64,000 nucleotides of DNA from Corythucha ciliata (Eukaryota > Arthropoda > Insecta > Hemiptera > Tingidae): positions 50,569,952-50,633,951 of the forward strand of contig CM075941.1 in the NCBI GenBank assembly GCA_038030265.1, written 5' to 3'. Both the position numbers and the translations under genes were made by a program. Below, in pieces: positions 11,401 through 20,856 of the stretch (the stretch's first letter is position 1; every line of letters begins with the position of its first letter). A model generated the notes under the pieces. That model had not been told where the DNA came from. It made no database searches and was given only the letters and a program-made list of their open reading frames with translations.

Positions 11401-14400
11401 TGTATTTTCTCTTTTTAGCCGTGAATTTTCCTCCAGATAGCGCGAATTTTCTCAATTTGAGCCACCAGATTAGCGCTTTCGGGGGCTCAATCGAATATTT
11501 AGCCCACAGTCTTTGCTGATATCACTTGCAACGTTATGTTCTCCATCAGATCGGATAAATTGAAATTCGTAGAAAGTAGCCAAATCGCTGTCCAACCTTC
11601 CGACCTCTTCACATATCTACATCCATGGATAACCTAAAAATCCTAATTTAGCCGTATTTAAGCTTTTCGGGGTGCCCGTTCCGATTCGGGGGCGGTTCCC
11701 CCTACCTCGGTAAGCTACTGCGTGGGGTCTAAAGTCCAAGGAAGCAGCTGGAAGCACGCGAACCTTTTCGGTCTGCTCAAGTTCGAGAAAATCTGCTAAA
11801 ACTAACTTCAACGAGAAACACTCATTTTTGGACATTTATGGATTTGGATGTCGTGGTGCTTTAGAGTAGAGCGTTGGTACTAGTGTTCCTTATTCGCTCG
11901 TATACTTATAGCTCTGGAGGGGGGGGGGATCTATCCCCCCCGTACCTACACCCCTGCCTCAGTGGCCCGTTAAATTCCCTAAATGTGGAATATGAATAAA
12001 CTGGATGTACTTCTTCATATATTCTGATCTCATTCGATAGGTTTTATGGAGCTGAATACGAACATGAGCGTCTGTTGGCGTCGTCTGCCTGAGGCATATT
12101 TTGTTCTCGGGGGCAAGTCAGAATAAACCGAATGAACTTATGAACTTAGTCATATTTAACAAAATGGTCTCATTCAACAGGTTTTATGGTGCCGAATACG
12201 AAAATGAGCGTCTGCCTGGGGCGTTTGCCAGCAGCAAATCAAATTCTCCAAATTTGAGACATTAACCTCTAACGGTGGAACATAGTCATAAAAACTGGCC
12301 ACTGAGGGCGAATGCCCCAGGCAGAAGCTCCTAAAAACCTCCCGAATGAGAAAAGTTTCCAGACTGTGTTCTTTAGGATGACTCATGTCCCAAATTCAGG
12401 GATTTGACTGCCCACTGAGGGTAAATGCCCCAGGCAGACGCTCATTCCTCTACACAAAATTTATCAACAAGGACAAATCGGACCGGTCCTATTCCGGTTG
12501 AATCGGACTGTCGCAAGCTCTCGAATAACTATTAGGCTAAGGGCTATGGCCGTATTTATGAACGTTCCTCCAGTCAAGACGTCCTCCAGAAGCCTTCCGT
12601 GACCAGTTTTGGTATTTATGAAGCTTCCTTGACTTTGGCATAAATCGTTCTTTCAGTCAAGGTAGCTTCTGACCTATCTGTCTGGGCACGAGTTAAGCGT
12701 CCTAGGTTAAATCCAACGATACCAATGAAAAGAGCGCACTTTTTTCTGTGTGAGTAAGGACATTTTGTCCAAAAATAGCGCAAGACCGGCCTAAGGGAAA
12801 GGGCTACAAATAAAGAACGCTTGCTGCGACGATGACACTCTATACTCCTCCCTCTATCATGATCAGGATTTGTGCTCGATATTATCCTAGCTCCACCGTT
12901 GTAAAAGTGCTTAAGAAACCCCCCCCCCCCCAGCAAAAAACCTATAAATCCGCCCCTGTTACCGTATGTGCATTATTCCGACGGGAAAGTTACTCTCATT
13001 TTTTATGTCCTTTCCTTTGTTCACAGGGCTAATGTAGACGCGGTATTCTAAGCTGGGTTTCCATGGTAGGGAGAAAGGAGAGATTTTTCCAAAATTTCTC
13101 CGTTTTTTCTTGGGTTTTTCATAGAAACATATAGTTTTTATACTTTTTGACATCACGACAAACGAACATTCCTAAAAATCTTAAGAATTTCATGACAGGA
13201 CAGAAAAGTCTCCGTGTGTACAGGGCTTAAGAGATTTATTTAACTTTTCTCGTAAAAGGGGGAGCTGTAATGATGACACCCCTCTATCCTACCCTCGTTC
13301 ACAATGTAACAGCCAGTGCCACAGTACATCGATGATGGGGCACTGAAATGCTTTAAGATGAAAAATATGGATATTTCGGTTTTAAAGCGTTCATTAACGG
13401 CAAATATTGAGAACAAGCGCTCATTTGCCAATTAAAGTAAGAAAAATACAGAAATTCGAGATATCTGAAGACAACGTCGCCTTTAAACGACGGAAAACAT
13501 TTAGAAGGCGTTTTAATGTGCTAGTCTTGGGGCAAGTATGCGGGGAAAAGCACTAAAATTTGTGGCTGAAATAGTGAAAAAGCGCTTGCTCATACTATAA
13601 AATTAAATCACTAATTCGTGGCTAAAAATGGAAAAAAACACTAATGTCCGGCGATAATTGAGTAAAGGCGCTAATTCGCCGCTATAAAATTGAGAAAAAG
13701 CTGCAGTCGTCCATCGCTCAGCAGGCTCAAAAACGCTAATTCGTGATTTCTCGAACACGACAGGCAGGACTGAAATTGAGAAAAATTCACAGCTAAACTT
13801 GAGAAAACCACCTAATTCGCGGCTAAAACTGAGAAAATCTGATAAATTTCCGCCTAAAATTAAAGTAAACCGCTCATTCGCAGCTAAAATAGAGAAATAC
13901 GCCAGCTCCCCGGATCAATTTGAGAAAATTCGCTAATTCCCGGCTAAAATTAAGGAAACGCGATAATTCGCAGGTGACTTTGAGAAATAATTATCGACTA
14001 AAATTGGGATAAAGCGCTTGCATCGCGGCAAAAATTAAGAAAAAAGCTAATTCACGGACACAATGTCATCAAAAACCCGATTAATCACTGCTAAAACTGA
14101 GACAAACCGCTAATTCCGCCTAAAATTGATGTAGAACGCTCATTTGCAGCTAAAATAACGATAATGAAATCTTAAACTCCTGTCTAATTTTGGCAAAAAG
14201 CGCTCATCATCAGCTTGAACGGAGAAAGATGCTAATTCGCGAACCAATTCGAGAAAATGCGCTAATTTACAGCTAAGATTGAGGAATGCGGTGATTCGCG
14301 GCTAAAATTAAGAAATAATCCAATATTTGGATTATTTCTTCATTTGGAATATAATTCAAAGCTAAGATTTGGAATATAATTCGCGGCTAAAAAATGAGAT

Positions 14401-17400
14401 ATAGCGCTAATTCACGACATGTGAAGTTAAAATTGAAAAAACGCTAATTCAGCACCGGCAAGTAAGATTAGGCATGGTGCAAATGATCGTTTAGCCATTT
14501 TCAAGGCGCAAAGGCTTCAGTTTGGCTTGATTAGCCAGTCAAGCAATTGTACAGCGTGAGAGTAGTCAGTTTATCCAGTCCTTATGCTATAAGTGCGTGT
14601 AACCGATCAGTTGGGGACGGCCCACGTTCGGTGCGCGAACATGTGTTTTACTTCACTTTTTTTTTGGAGCAGAGAGCCATTTTGATACTGCGAATTACCA
14701 TTAACACTATCTTTAGCCTCTGTAAGGCTTCGGTTGTTATGCATGCGATTTCTGACGCTTTGTTCTGACGGGTTTGTCCCCCTTACGTATTCTGACGAGG
14801 ATTTCGCACCCCGAGAATAGCAGTGTTACAAGTCAAAAATATCGAATTTCGAGTTATACCTCTAGGTAGGTAGGTCTGGGCAACCCCTACACTAAAATAG
14901 TAGTGTGCTATTTCTAGGACGACCAGGTAACGCTTGGGAGCGGTAGTTACACTACTATTTCTCACGCAGAAGCGGTTAATCAATCGGAGTAGCAATGCTA
15001 CTTCTTCATTGTACCGGCTTCGATCGAGACCGAGAGCCCATCGCGGAGAAATTAAGCCGCGAGTACTGTTACTTTTTGAGTTGTTACACTACTCTCCCAG
15101 TAAATTAAAACTATTTTCGAGTTGTTCCTCAACAATCTGTGACGACTAGTCAGAAATAATTGACATTTTCTGGAATAGCAACGTTACAACTCCCAACTTT
15201 TTTTAAAATTTATGATAAAAATTATTGAAACAATTTTTTCGAGTGCTCGTTTGGCTGGGATAGATGGATGGGCCACCATCAAATCACCAGGAACCTCGAA
15301 CTATGTTTGAAATAAATATATAATGGATCTGCTAACAAAGTCTTACATTCAAAACTTCAAATGTCGATTCCCAACAAAGACGATTTTTCATTTGTCACAC
15401 TGCTATTCTCGGGGTGCGATTTCTCTGCCATAGTAAACACTTTCATTGAAAATCAGACGTTTGTTTGTTTAAGCGAATTCGTCAGAACACATTTTCGTCA
15501 GAAATCGCATGCATAGTAATCGTAGCCTAAGGCGAAATAATAAGTTTGGCCATTTTTGGTAGTTAAGCGTGAATTACCAGTACGAGTATGTCATTTTTAG
15601 GGCATCAATAGCCAGTTTTGCTATTTTTAAGGCATGAATCTCGTCGATTTAGACATTTTCAAGATGTGAAGGCTCATTTTGACGCGCTGATTTTCGTACA
15701 GGAATCATCTGTTTAGGCCTTTTCAAAGCGTCAATCGTCAGATTAACTATTTATAGGCCTAGGACACAATTTTGTATTGAATCACTTTGCCAATTTCTGG
15801 GCGGGAATAGTCAGTGTGATATTTTCAGGGCACGAATCGTCAGTTTTGTCATTTTAGGGTCGGAATAGTCAATTATGCTGTTTTTCCGTTTTTAATGCGG
15901 GAGTTGCCAATTTAGTCACTTCCTAGGTGCGGAAGGTCAGTTTGGCCATTTTCTGCAAATCAGTTGGGTCAAACTGATGGCAAGCAGTTTTTTTTTTTCG
16001 ATTACCCAGCTTGCCGATTGCTTGAATTCCCAGCTTAGCCATTTTTAGGGCGCATAGAGTCAGTTTTGCCCTATACGAGGCATGAATAGTGCGTCAAGCC
16101 AAGGCGAGTATGGCCAGTTTGGGCATTTTCGGCGTGCGAATGGTCAATTTTGTCTTTTAGTGCGTTTCATTCAAAAAATGCACATAATTGGTCTCGCCCT
16201 GATGGTCCCACGTATGGGTCATGATACATTTTTTTCACGTTTCAGAACCCCTAGAACACGAATCCGAGGTCTGTTCGATTTTATATATATTGTTAAGCGA
16301 TTTTTATCTGGACCCCTCCCCAATTTGCATCCCCGTAACCTTTTCCCCGGGATTTTTTTTCAAGCCGTAACCTTTTCCCCGGGATTAGCACTATTCTCAG
16401 TTTCAGCTGGAAATTAACGTTTTTCTTAAGTGTTTTCCTCAATATTAGCCGCAAAATAGGGGGAATTTTCACGAATTAGGAATTTTTTCAATTTGCTTTT
16501 TTTTTTTTTTCAATTTCAGCCTGAAAATTTGCCTTCAGAATCCCCAAATTGGCGTATATTCAGTTTTAGCGTTTTTTTTAAATTGCTGCGACGACGCGTG
16601 GTAGCGTTTCAAACCTGTGCATTAGCGAATTTTCTCAATTTCAGTCACGAATTGGCTTTTGGCGCAATTTTAGCTGTAAATTGGCGATTTTTTCCATTTT
16701 TACCTGAGAATTAGCCTTTTCCCCCAATTTGAACTGAAAATTACGTTTTTCTTAATTTTGGCTGCGCTAATTGGTGATTTTTTCAATTTTTGCCGAGAAT
16801 TAGTGATTTTCTTAATTTTGTATCCGCGAATTAATAACTTTATATCTGCAAATTGCAAATTAGCGCAAAAATTGAATAAATCACGAATTAGCGCAGCTAA
16901 AATTAAGAAAAACGTTGATTTTCAGTTCAAATTGGGGAAAAGTGCTAATTCTCAGTTATAAATTGAAAAAATTGCTAATTTGCAGCTTAATTTGAGTCAA
17001 ACGCCAATTCTTGGCAAAAATTGACAAAACTCGGTAGGTAATGCACGGGTTGGAGACGCTACCACGCAGCTAAAATGTAGAAAAAGCGATAATTCGCAGC
17101 TAAAATTGAGAAACATCACTAATTCTTGATTAAGTCGTGAAATTTATAATTTAAAAATGATGATTTTTTGACAGAAATGGATGGATAGAAGTAAATTTTT
17201 TGGTTTAAAAAAAAAAATACATTTATAATTTAAATTCGCACCTTCTGAAGGCATTTTCGTGGCTAAAATTCAGAAAAATGGCAAACTCTTCCATGGCCGT
17301 AGTACAATGTTAAAAAATACGCAAATTCACAGCTAGAACTGAAAAGAAACAATAATCTGTATATATAAAACTTATATAAAATTGCTAATGCGGTGGTAAA

Positions 17401-19878
17401 ATGTGAAAAACCGCTAATTTGCGGGTAATATTTAAGGCCCGTTCACAAGCTCTATGTTTGTGTTGTGTGGTGTCTATGCAACCTATAAAAACGATTCATT
17501 TTTCGAGGGAGTAAATTTGTTTGGCTGCATAGACTCCACAGAACGTAAACATAGAGCTTGTGAACCGGGCCTTAGAAAATAAAATAATCAGTCTGGTCAA
17601 AATTAAGAGAAAGGTTAATTTTAAGCCTAAAAATTAGGAAAATTGCTAATTCTAGGCTAAAAATGGAAAAAATCGCCAATTTACAGCTAAAATTGCGCCA
17701 GACGCCAATTTGTGACTGAAATTGAGAAAATTCATGGCTATGGGAGGGGGTGGGGCAAAACCGCTAATCTGCGGCTGAAATTGAGAAGAACGGTACACTC
17801 GGCCAAAATTGAGAAAATCGCTAATTTGCGGGTAGAGTCCAAAAATTGCCCTTAACTGAGAGATAGAGGCTATGATGAGGCCAGCAAGATGTCCAGAGAG
17901 TGTGCTGGCTGGGTGGAATGATGACTAAAATGTGAAATTACCCGCCTCCTTTCAACCTTACGAAATTTCAATATGATCCCCCTACTCCTCAGGACAAATT
18001 CCTACTTACGCCACTGGTTTGGGGTTTCGATCTTTGAAACTTTTGTACCGTTTTTCTCAAATTTCAAATAGAGAACCCTAAGCTCGAGGATATCGCTCGT
18101 GTCATAATTGCTTTGAAACTCTTATTTTTCATAGAATTTCATGCAAAAACTCCTCCAAAAGCTCCAAGTAAGGCGCGAAATAGTACCCGCTGAGTTTTCG
18201 AAGTAATATTGGCTCTGAAGATGGAAATGTAATTGGAATGTAATTAATGGAATAAAATTAATAATTGGAAATTGGGTGAACCCCCCCTCTCCCTGTACCT
18301 CGTACACTCTACTGCGTTGGGTCTGAAGTCCAAGGAAAAAGCTGGACGTACTTGGATCCTTTTGGGCTGCTTTAAGTCCAAAAAATCTGCTAAACCTAAC
18401 TTCAACGTTAAACGCTCATGGAGTTTTTGTGGGGTTCTTCGTTATGGTACTAGTGCTCCTTCGTTCGTATACTTGTGTCTCTGGGGGGGGGGGGATCTAT
18501 CCCCCCTATCCCCTTCGTACGAATATGTAAAACGTTATTACATAAAATGTGGGAATAGTCAAACATTTTTGTAGTTTTTCGAGTGCGACAGAACGAGCAC
18601 AGAGAGAGAGAATTTGAAATTTTGGTTTAAAATCACTAGGAACATCCTCGGGACTATTACATTTGACGCAAGGTGATGAAATGCCTCCATTTCCTGAACA
18701 TCTGGACTTACTAATTGAAAACCAAATTTTTGACACAAATTTCCCGTTTCTGTATTGTTTCACCGAAATTAGTGTTTGGGATTGATTGAATTGGATGGTA
18801 AATCGCTGTCACTAACAGGCTGGGGCGTGCCCGCTCCCATAAGCTATCCCTCTCGAATGATTTCTGCTATTTTAGTGGTGCAGTGTAGACATTATTTACC
18901 GTACTTTCGGCGAACATCTTGATGTTACCCTCGTTGCCAGTGTAGAAAAATATGGGCGCTGCCGGGTCATCGGGCTTCCAGTACGAGTCGTTCACCAGGT
19001 ACCGAATGGGAAAAGTGGCGTTGGTCGTGAAGCCGAAATGATCTAGCTGTACGAAGAAACAAAGAAAACCAAATTTGTTAAATTAAGAAACAGCTCAGTG
19101 ACATTTAAGCGTCTGATATCTAATTGTGTGCCGTAAAAGACATGAGCGCGGGATTTCCGATCACTATAGTAAGGCACGTATTCATAGACGCTACTTAAGA
19201 AGTCCATACACGCACAATATAGTTATTGCGCAATAAATATGTGTAATATTTTGACGTTTACCCTACACGTTCTGCTATACATATTGCGCAATATTTCAGT
19301 ATTTACTTGATTTTTCTGATGTTTTCAATTAAAAAATGGTTTGCACAAAATATATTGTGCAACTCATGAATATACTACCCATATACGTTCGATTTTATTG
19401 TACGACCCCTACATTGCGCAATATTTATTGTACGTGTGTGTGGGCCGCTTAAATAAAAGTCAATTCATTTTTTGTTGGAATAAAATCATCTGTTTTGACG
19501 CGCACTTAGGGAAATTTAAGTTAAGAAATGTCTCTAAGTGGGCGTCTTAAACAGATGATTTTTTTCCAACAACAATTGATTTGATTTTTACTAAGGAGAA
19601 TTTTGACTTAAGTAGCGACTATGAATACGGGCCTTAGTGCAATGAGTTGATTTAGTATAGTCCTGGAGTTCCTCAATTTGACTTCCCACAATGTTTTATT
19701 GTAGTTCTGTTAAAAATAAAAATACCTAGCGGGAAAACGTGATCTCCTTGGGACTACGAAAAAACTGACTTACGTGCACATCGAACTGCTTTATAACATA
19801 TTCATAAGCGGTCGACGAAGGGCAACCGGCGTAAAACGCCGCCACTAATAAAAACAACTCTCTTACTCCCCAAATCAT
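1064..19878 (-). CDS. PRCP: Lysosomal Pro-X carboxypeptidase-like serine peptidase (family S28), 7 exons
   Basis: Exons read on the minus strand: 19774-19878, 18900-19046, 2387-2488, 2143-2327, 1752-2073, 1531-1695 and 1064-1462. All join in phase with GT-AG introns and give about 474 residues, the usual S28 length. Residues 1-24 form a signal peptide ([18 protein letters not shown]). Family landmarks in order are [35 protein letters not shown] with catalytic Ser about 161, [28 protein letters not shown] with Asp about 409, and AHHLDLR with His about 434. The triad spacing matches human PRCP. S28 enzymes cleave after proline in lysosomes or secretions. PRCP fits better than DPP7 by sequence feel, but this is not proven. 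The stop codon overlaps an AATAAA signal. The exon 6 donor is a weak GTTTTT. Intron 2 is 16.4 kb and full of transposons. Intron 1 carries a MITE. Confidence 0.93.
2489..3290. other. Intron start, no recognised feature
   Basis: First part of the 16.4 kb S28 intron. I see no exon with splice sites and no repeat structure I can name. Short pyrimidine-rich tracts and small unsupported ORFs only. Confidence 0.5.
3441..3698. repeat. Large near-perfect inverted repeat (foldback hairpin)
   Basis: The left arm 3441-3557 and right arm 3582-3698 are reverse complements over about 117 bp with few mismatches, around a 24 bp loop. The right arm is collinear with the family B element (compare about 21140-21230), so the left arm is an inverted copy of it. 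A transcript would form a long double-stranded stem. Confidence 0.9.
3830..6548 (-). pseudogene. LINE ORF2: AP endonuclease and reverse transcriptase, one frameshift
   Basis: ORF2 starts at 6548 with the AP-type endonuclease ([25 protein letters not shown]). The frame then breaks at a run of seven G (6164-6170 on the plus strand), where TAVYRPP runs into a stop. In the other frame, with no further break, follow [16 protein letters not shown] and SDHSPTI, then the reverse transcriptase with [29 protein letters not shown] and the catalytic TFADDTAIY. The C-terminal part ends LLQDQLM. No RNase H is seen, as expected for Jockey. One base in the homopolymer is the only visible lesion. Confidence 0.88.
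6545..7687 (-). CDS. LINE ORF1, Gag-like nucleic-acid-binding protein
   Basis: This is a 380-residue open frame. The N-terminus is basic and low in complexity. The middle part (about residues 110-200) has the RRM-like PRE_C2HC pattern of Jockey and related ORF1 proteins ([20 protein letters not shown]). It ends in three zinc knuckles, [27 protein letters not shown] and [15 protein letters not shown]. In this family ORF1 packages the element RNA. Its TGA overlaps the ORF2 ATG (ATGA), which suggests coupled reinitiation. The frame is intact. Confidence 0.9.
   Translation of the reverse strand: MSYWERREKVSSHPQVKNLANMRMTLSQKKSKKKIRVTLNRSPNPVTIKNRYSLLAENTNEIPSSMETNTISPRKEKIPPIFLQEKTLNYQKVVSDLKIHCKEEFSTRMTKSALKIVLQTSDDFRSVTKFFDTEKIPYHTYRSPNENKTVEVAIRGVPFSLTEKEIEEELIHLSYPVKKVTRLLNKDKLQTPICFVSLERTSENEQKILGLTRLCYSVVSVEPRRKPNFIPQCKNCQRFHHTQNYCKLPSRCVKCDGNHHYKDCSKNKETLPTCVNCGKSHPANYRGCEYYLHIKQQRRKNDTGNTSEAKLNKVTTPTSHHLSLVRRCYSKTPEPNSHKTPGKRTGHRGLNYFCSVDCPPILRAFPTKNHLIPPPTRNKS
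8150..8560. repeat. Degenerate 30-nt-period array, type D
   Basis: Successive lines such as tcagcaaaatcggtttcc, ccctcgaaatcgggttgtca and tccgcgaatttttggtg follow each other at 30 bp. The shared core resembles gcgaaattgg. The same array recurs at about 22380-22620 in the other family B element. Confidence 0.6.
8825..9250. other. Intron sequence, no recognised feature
   Basis: AT-rich intronic DNA between two transposable elements. No exon, terminal repeat or long ORF that I can support. Confidence 0.5.
9715..11956. mobile_element. Complete hAT-like non-autonomous element, family A
   Basis: The left terminus CAGTGGCGTAGGTAGG at 9715 pairs with the right terminus ending cgtacctacacccctg at 11956 (inverted match over about 14 bp). 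A perfect 8 bp duplication, cctcagtg, flanks it at 9707-9714 and 11957-11964, the hallmark of hAT. Length is 2242 bp with no transposase. From about 9840 to 11500 the interior is a degenerate array with a unit near aattttagccgcgaattagc plus gctttttctc (30 nt). A conserved right-end module follows at about 11640-11950. Confidence 0.85.
9840..11500 (+). repeat. 30-nt-period degenerate array, type A, forward
   Basis: About 50 diverged units of roughly 30 nt, each with a form of ttttagccgcgaattagcg followed by tttttctcaa. Units carry TAG stops in most frames and are not coding. Confidence 0.8.
11970..12460. repeat. Clustered 130-160 bp repeats in direct and inverted orientation
   Basis: The module cattcgataggttttatgg to gagcgtctgcctggg to cgtttgcc occurs at about 12025-12105 and 12170-12240. 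It occurs inverted at about 12295-12350 and 12405-12460, and once more upstream of the nested hAT-like element at about 9640-9714. It looks like subterminal repeats of the Harbinger-like element. Confidence 0.55.
12470..13540. other. Right part of the Harbinger-like element and flanking intron
   Basis: Up to 13227 this is the right part of the Harbinger-like element. Beyond it is intronic DNA. A run of C near 12920 is the only simple feature. No gene is seen. Confidence 0.4.
13540..14455 (-). repeat. 30-nt-period degenerate array, type A, reverse
   Basis: Units read as cgctaattcgcggctaaaa followed by ttgagaaaaa, the reverse complement of the type A unit, repeated at about 30 bp. It stands opposite in orientation to the array at 9840-11500. 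Confidence 0.75.
14726..15527. mobile_element. Harbinger-like MITE with long inverted ends
   Basis: The left arm from 14726 (ggcttcgg, then tatgcatgcgatttctgacg, then gcaccccgagaatagcagtg) is matched inverted by the right arm ending at 15527. Arms are roughly 115-140 bp, imperfect. The flanks are taa at 14723-14725 and 15528-15530. No ORF of note. It splits the array of type B around it. Confidence 0.7.
15540..16180 (+). repeat. 30-nt-period degenerate array, type B
   Basis: Units resemble cagttttgccatttttaggg followed by cgcgaatagt, spaced about 30 bp, about 20 copies. A few units also lie at 14470-14560, left of the MITE. The sequence differs from type A, but the period is the same. Confidence 0.7.
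16380..18016. mobile_element. Two family A segments joined tail to tail (foldback junction near 16862)
   Basis: Positions 16380-16862 are family A in forward orientation (collinear with about 35000-35700). From 16863 the same material returns in reverse and runs to a family A left terminus, ctacttacgccactg, at 18016. About 240 bp on each side of the junction are imperfect inverted copies: ctgcgctaattggtgat on the left, atcacgaattagcgcag on the right. No target duplication was found. Confidence 0.65.
17435..17571. mobile_element. Small MITE with TIR aggcccgttcacaagctcta
   Basis: About 137 bp with inverted ends (aggcccgttcacaagctcta against catagagcttgtgaaccggg), flanked by tta. It is inserted in the type A array. 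A second, diverged copy lies at 43546-43670. Confidence 0.7.
18241..18525 (+). mobile_element. Right-end module of family A, truncated
   Basis: The order gggtctgaagtccaagga, ctgctttaagtccaaaaa, tggtactagtgctcctt and ggggggatctatccccc matches the right end of the family A elements at 11640-11950 and 36060-36330. The terminal cgtacctacgcccctg is lost. Confidence 0.65.
19172..19634. mobile_element. MITE with a second MITE nested inside, in S28 intron 1
   Basis: The outer ends are aggcacgtattcatag at 19172 and ctatgaatacgggcct ending at 19634, with TA on both sides. Between about 19200 and 19450 lies a nested element with ends ccatacacgcacaata and tattgtacgtgtgtgtgg, flanked by tta. Neither codes a protein. 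Both lie in the 727 bp first intron of the S28 gene. Confidence 0.65.
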
Positions 19879-20431
19879 TTTTGGGGACGTTAAACTGCAA
19901 GAGATGGTCTGATTTTGATCTTATTATATAGGGGAGAAATTCAAAGGGGAAAATATATCATACTTGAAGAGGAGATTTAACCACAACTCAAAGAGATAAA
20001 AATTAGATTTGTAGAGCTCGCATATAATCGGCTAATAAAGGCAGATTATCTACTTTTAAAAATATACAGGAGGATTATCGTGTCCCTAACAATGAGCCGT
20101 AAATCTTGTTTAAATCGATATGTCTAACTTTAGTGCTTACTTTGGTTTGAAATAATTTTACGTCATATTTATAAAGACTTGAAGCCGCCAAAGTCGTGGC
20201 ACTAAAAACAAATGCGACAAGCACTAGTGGTTGATTCCACGGTGGCATCTTTCAGACTGAAACCGGTCAACTATTCCGTTACATACGTGGGATAGTATAA
20301 TATTGTCCTCGGATGCCCTTTGACCTCAGTTCAGATTACGTAATTACTTTTATTACTATGACGGGGGGTAACGGGTTTCTTGAATTGCGACGGTTTATAT
20401 TAGACGCCGTACAATGGGCTTAGCTATAGCT
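19879..20431. other. Upstream region of the S28 gene
   Basis: This is the 5' flank of the minus-strand S28 gene and should hold its promoter and 5' UTR. A ttatata stretch at about 19922-19928 reads as a possible TATA box about 45 bp upstream of the ATG. No other element is evident. Confidence 0.35.
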
Positions 20432-20640
20432 ATCAGGGGCGGATCCACAGGGGGAGGTAATGGGGGTAACTACCCCCTCCCCAGGATTTCATAAAAGTTG
20501 ATTTTTAAATAAAGATAGAGTGAACATCACGACGAGTTTCATGAGGACAAGCGGTGGTAGGCAATCTGATTTGTCGATTCTCTCATACAAAGGCCACCCC
20601 CTCCCCAGCAATGCCAATTTCGTAGCCTCACCTTGTAGTA
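20432..20640. mobile_element. Fragment with a hAT-like left end and a dispersed repeat
   Basis: It begins caggggcggatccacagggg at 20432, a hAT-style terminus. Positions 20510-20635 are repeated with few changes at 42664-42788 (gagaacatcacgacg, gacaagc, ttctctcatacaaa, ccccagcaatgccaat). A matching reverse terminus, ggatccgcccctg, lies at about 45402-45414. The right end of this copy is not found. Confidence 0.5.
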
Positions 20641-20696
20641 TTAATCCCTGTCCCCTCTCACATGTTTATTTCTTGTGTTTTATTTTTCATTTAAAA

Positions 20697-20780
20697 CTCA
20701 TTAATTCTCGTCAAATAAAACGTTTCAAAAGGTGTCAATAACTCGCGTTTTTCATTACAATTTATTTGACGAGAATAGGC
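20697..20780. repeat. Short inverted repeat ttctcgtcaaataaa
   Basis: The 15 bp arm ttctcgtcaaataaa is followed about 40 bp later by its reverse complement tttatttgacgagaa. It may be a small foldback or a transposon remnant. Confidence 0.5.
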
Positions 20781-20856
20781 AAAGCTCTTTGAAACCTGAA
20801 CGGTTCGTAGCTGACCCAAATTCTAGTACGGCCGCTTCTGAATGGAGTCACTGGTA

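Larger units (their letters stand above)
9254..13227. mobile_element. Harbinger-like non-autonomous element hosting a hAT-like insertion
   Basis: The left end agccctgtacacacggagac at 9254 is matched by its reverse complement ending at 13227 (terminal repeats of about 24 bp). The flanks are taa at 9251-9253 and 13228-13230, a 3 bp TWA duplication typical of PIF/Harbinger. Removing the nested hAT-like element (9715-11956) leaves about 1.7 kb without a transposase. Superfamily is inferred from the 3 bp duplication only. Confidence 0.65.

Noticed and set aside
16082..16961. ORFs of 60-110 codons inside the arrays
   Set aside because: They arise from array composition, start at random Met codons and change frame with each unit indel; no domain is recognisable.
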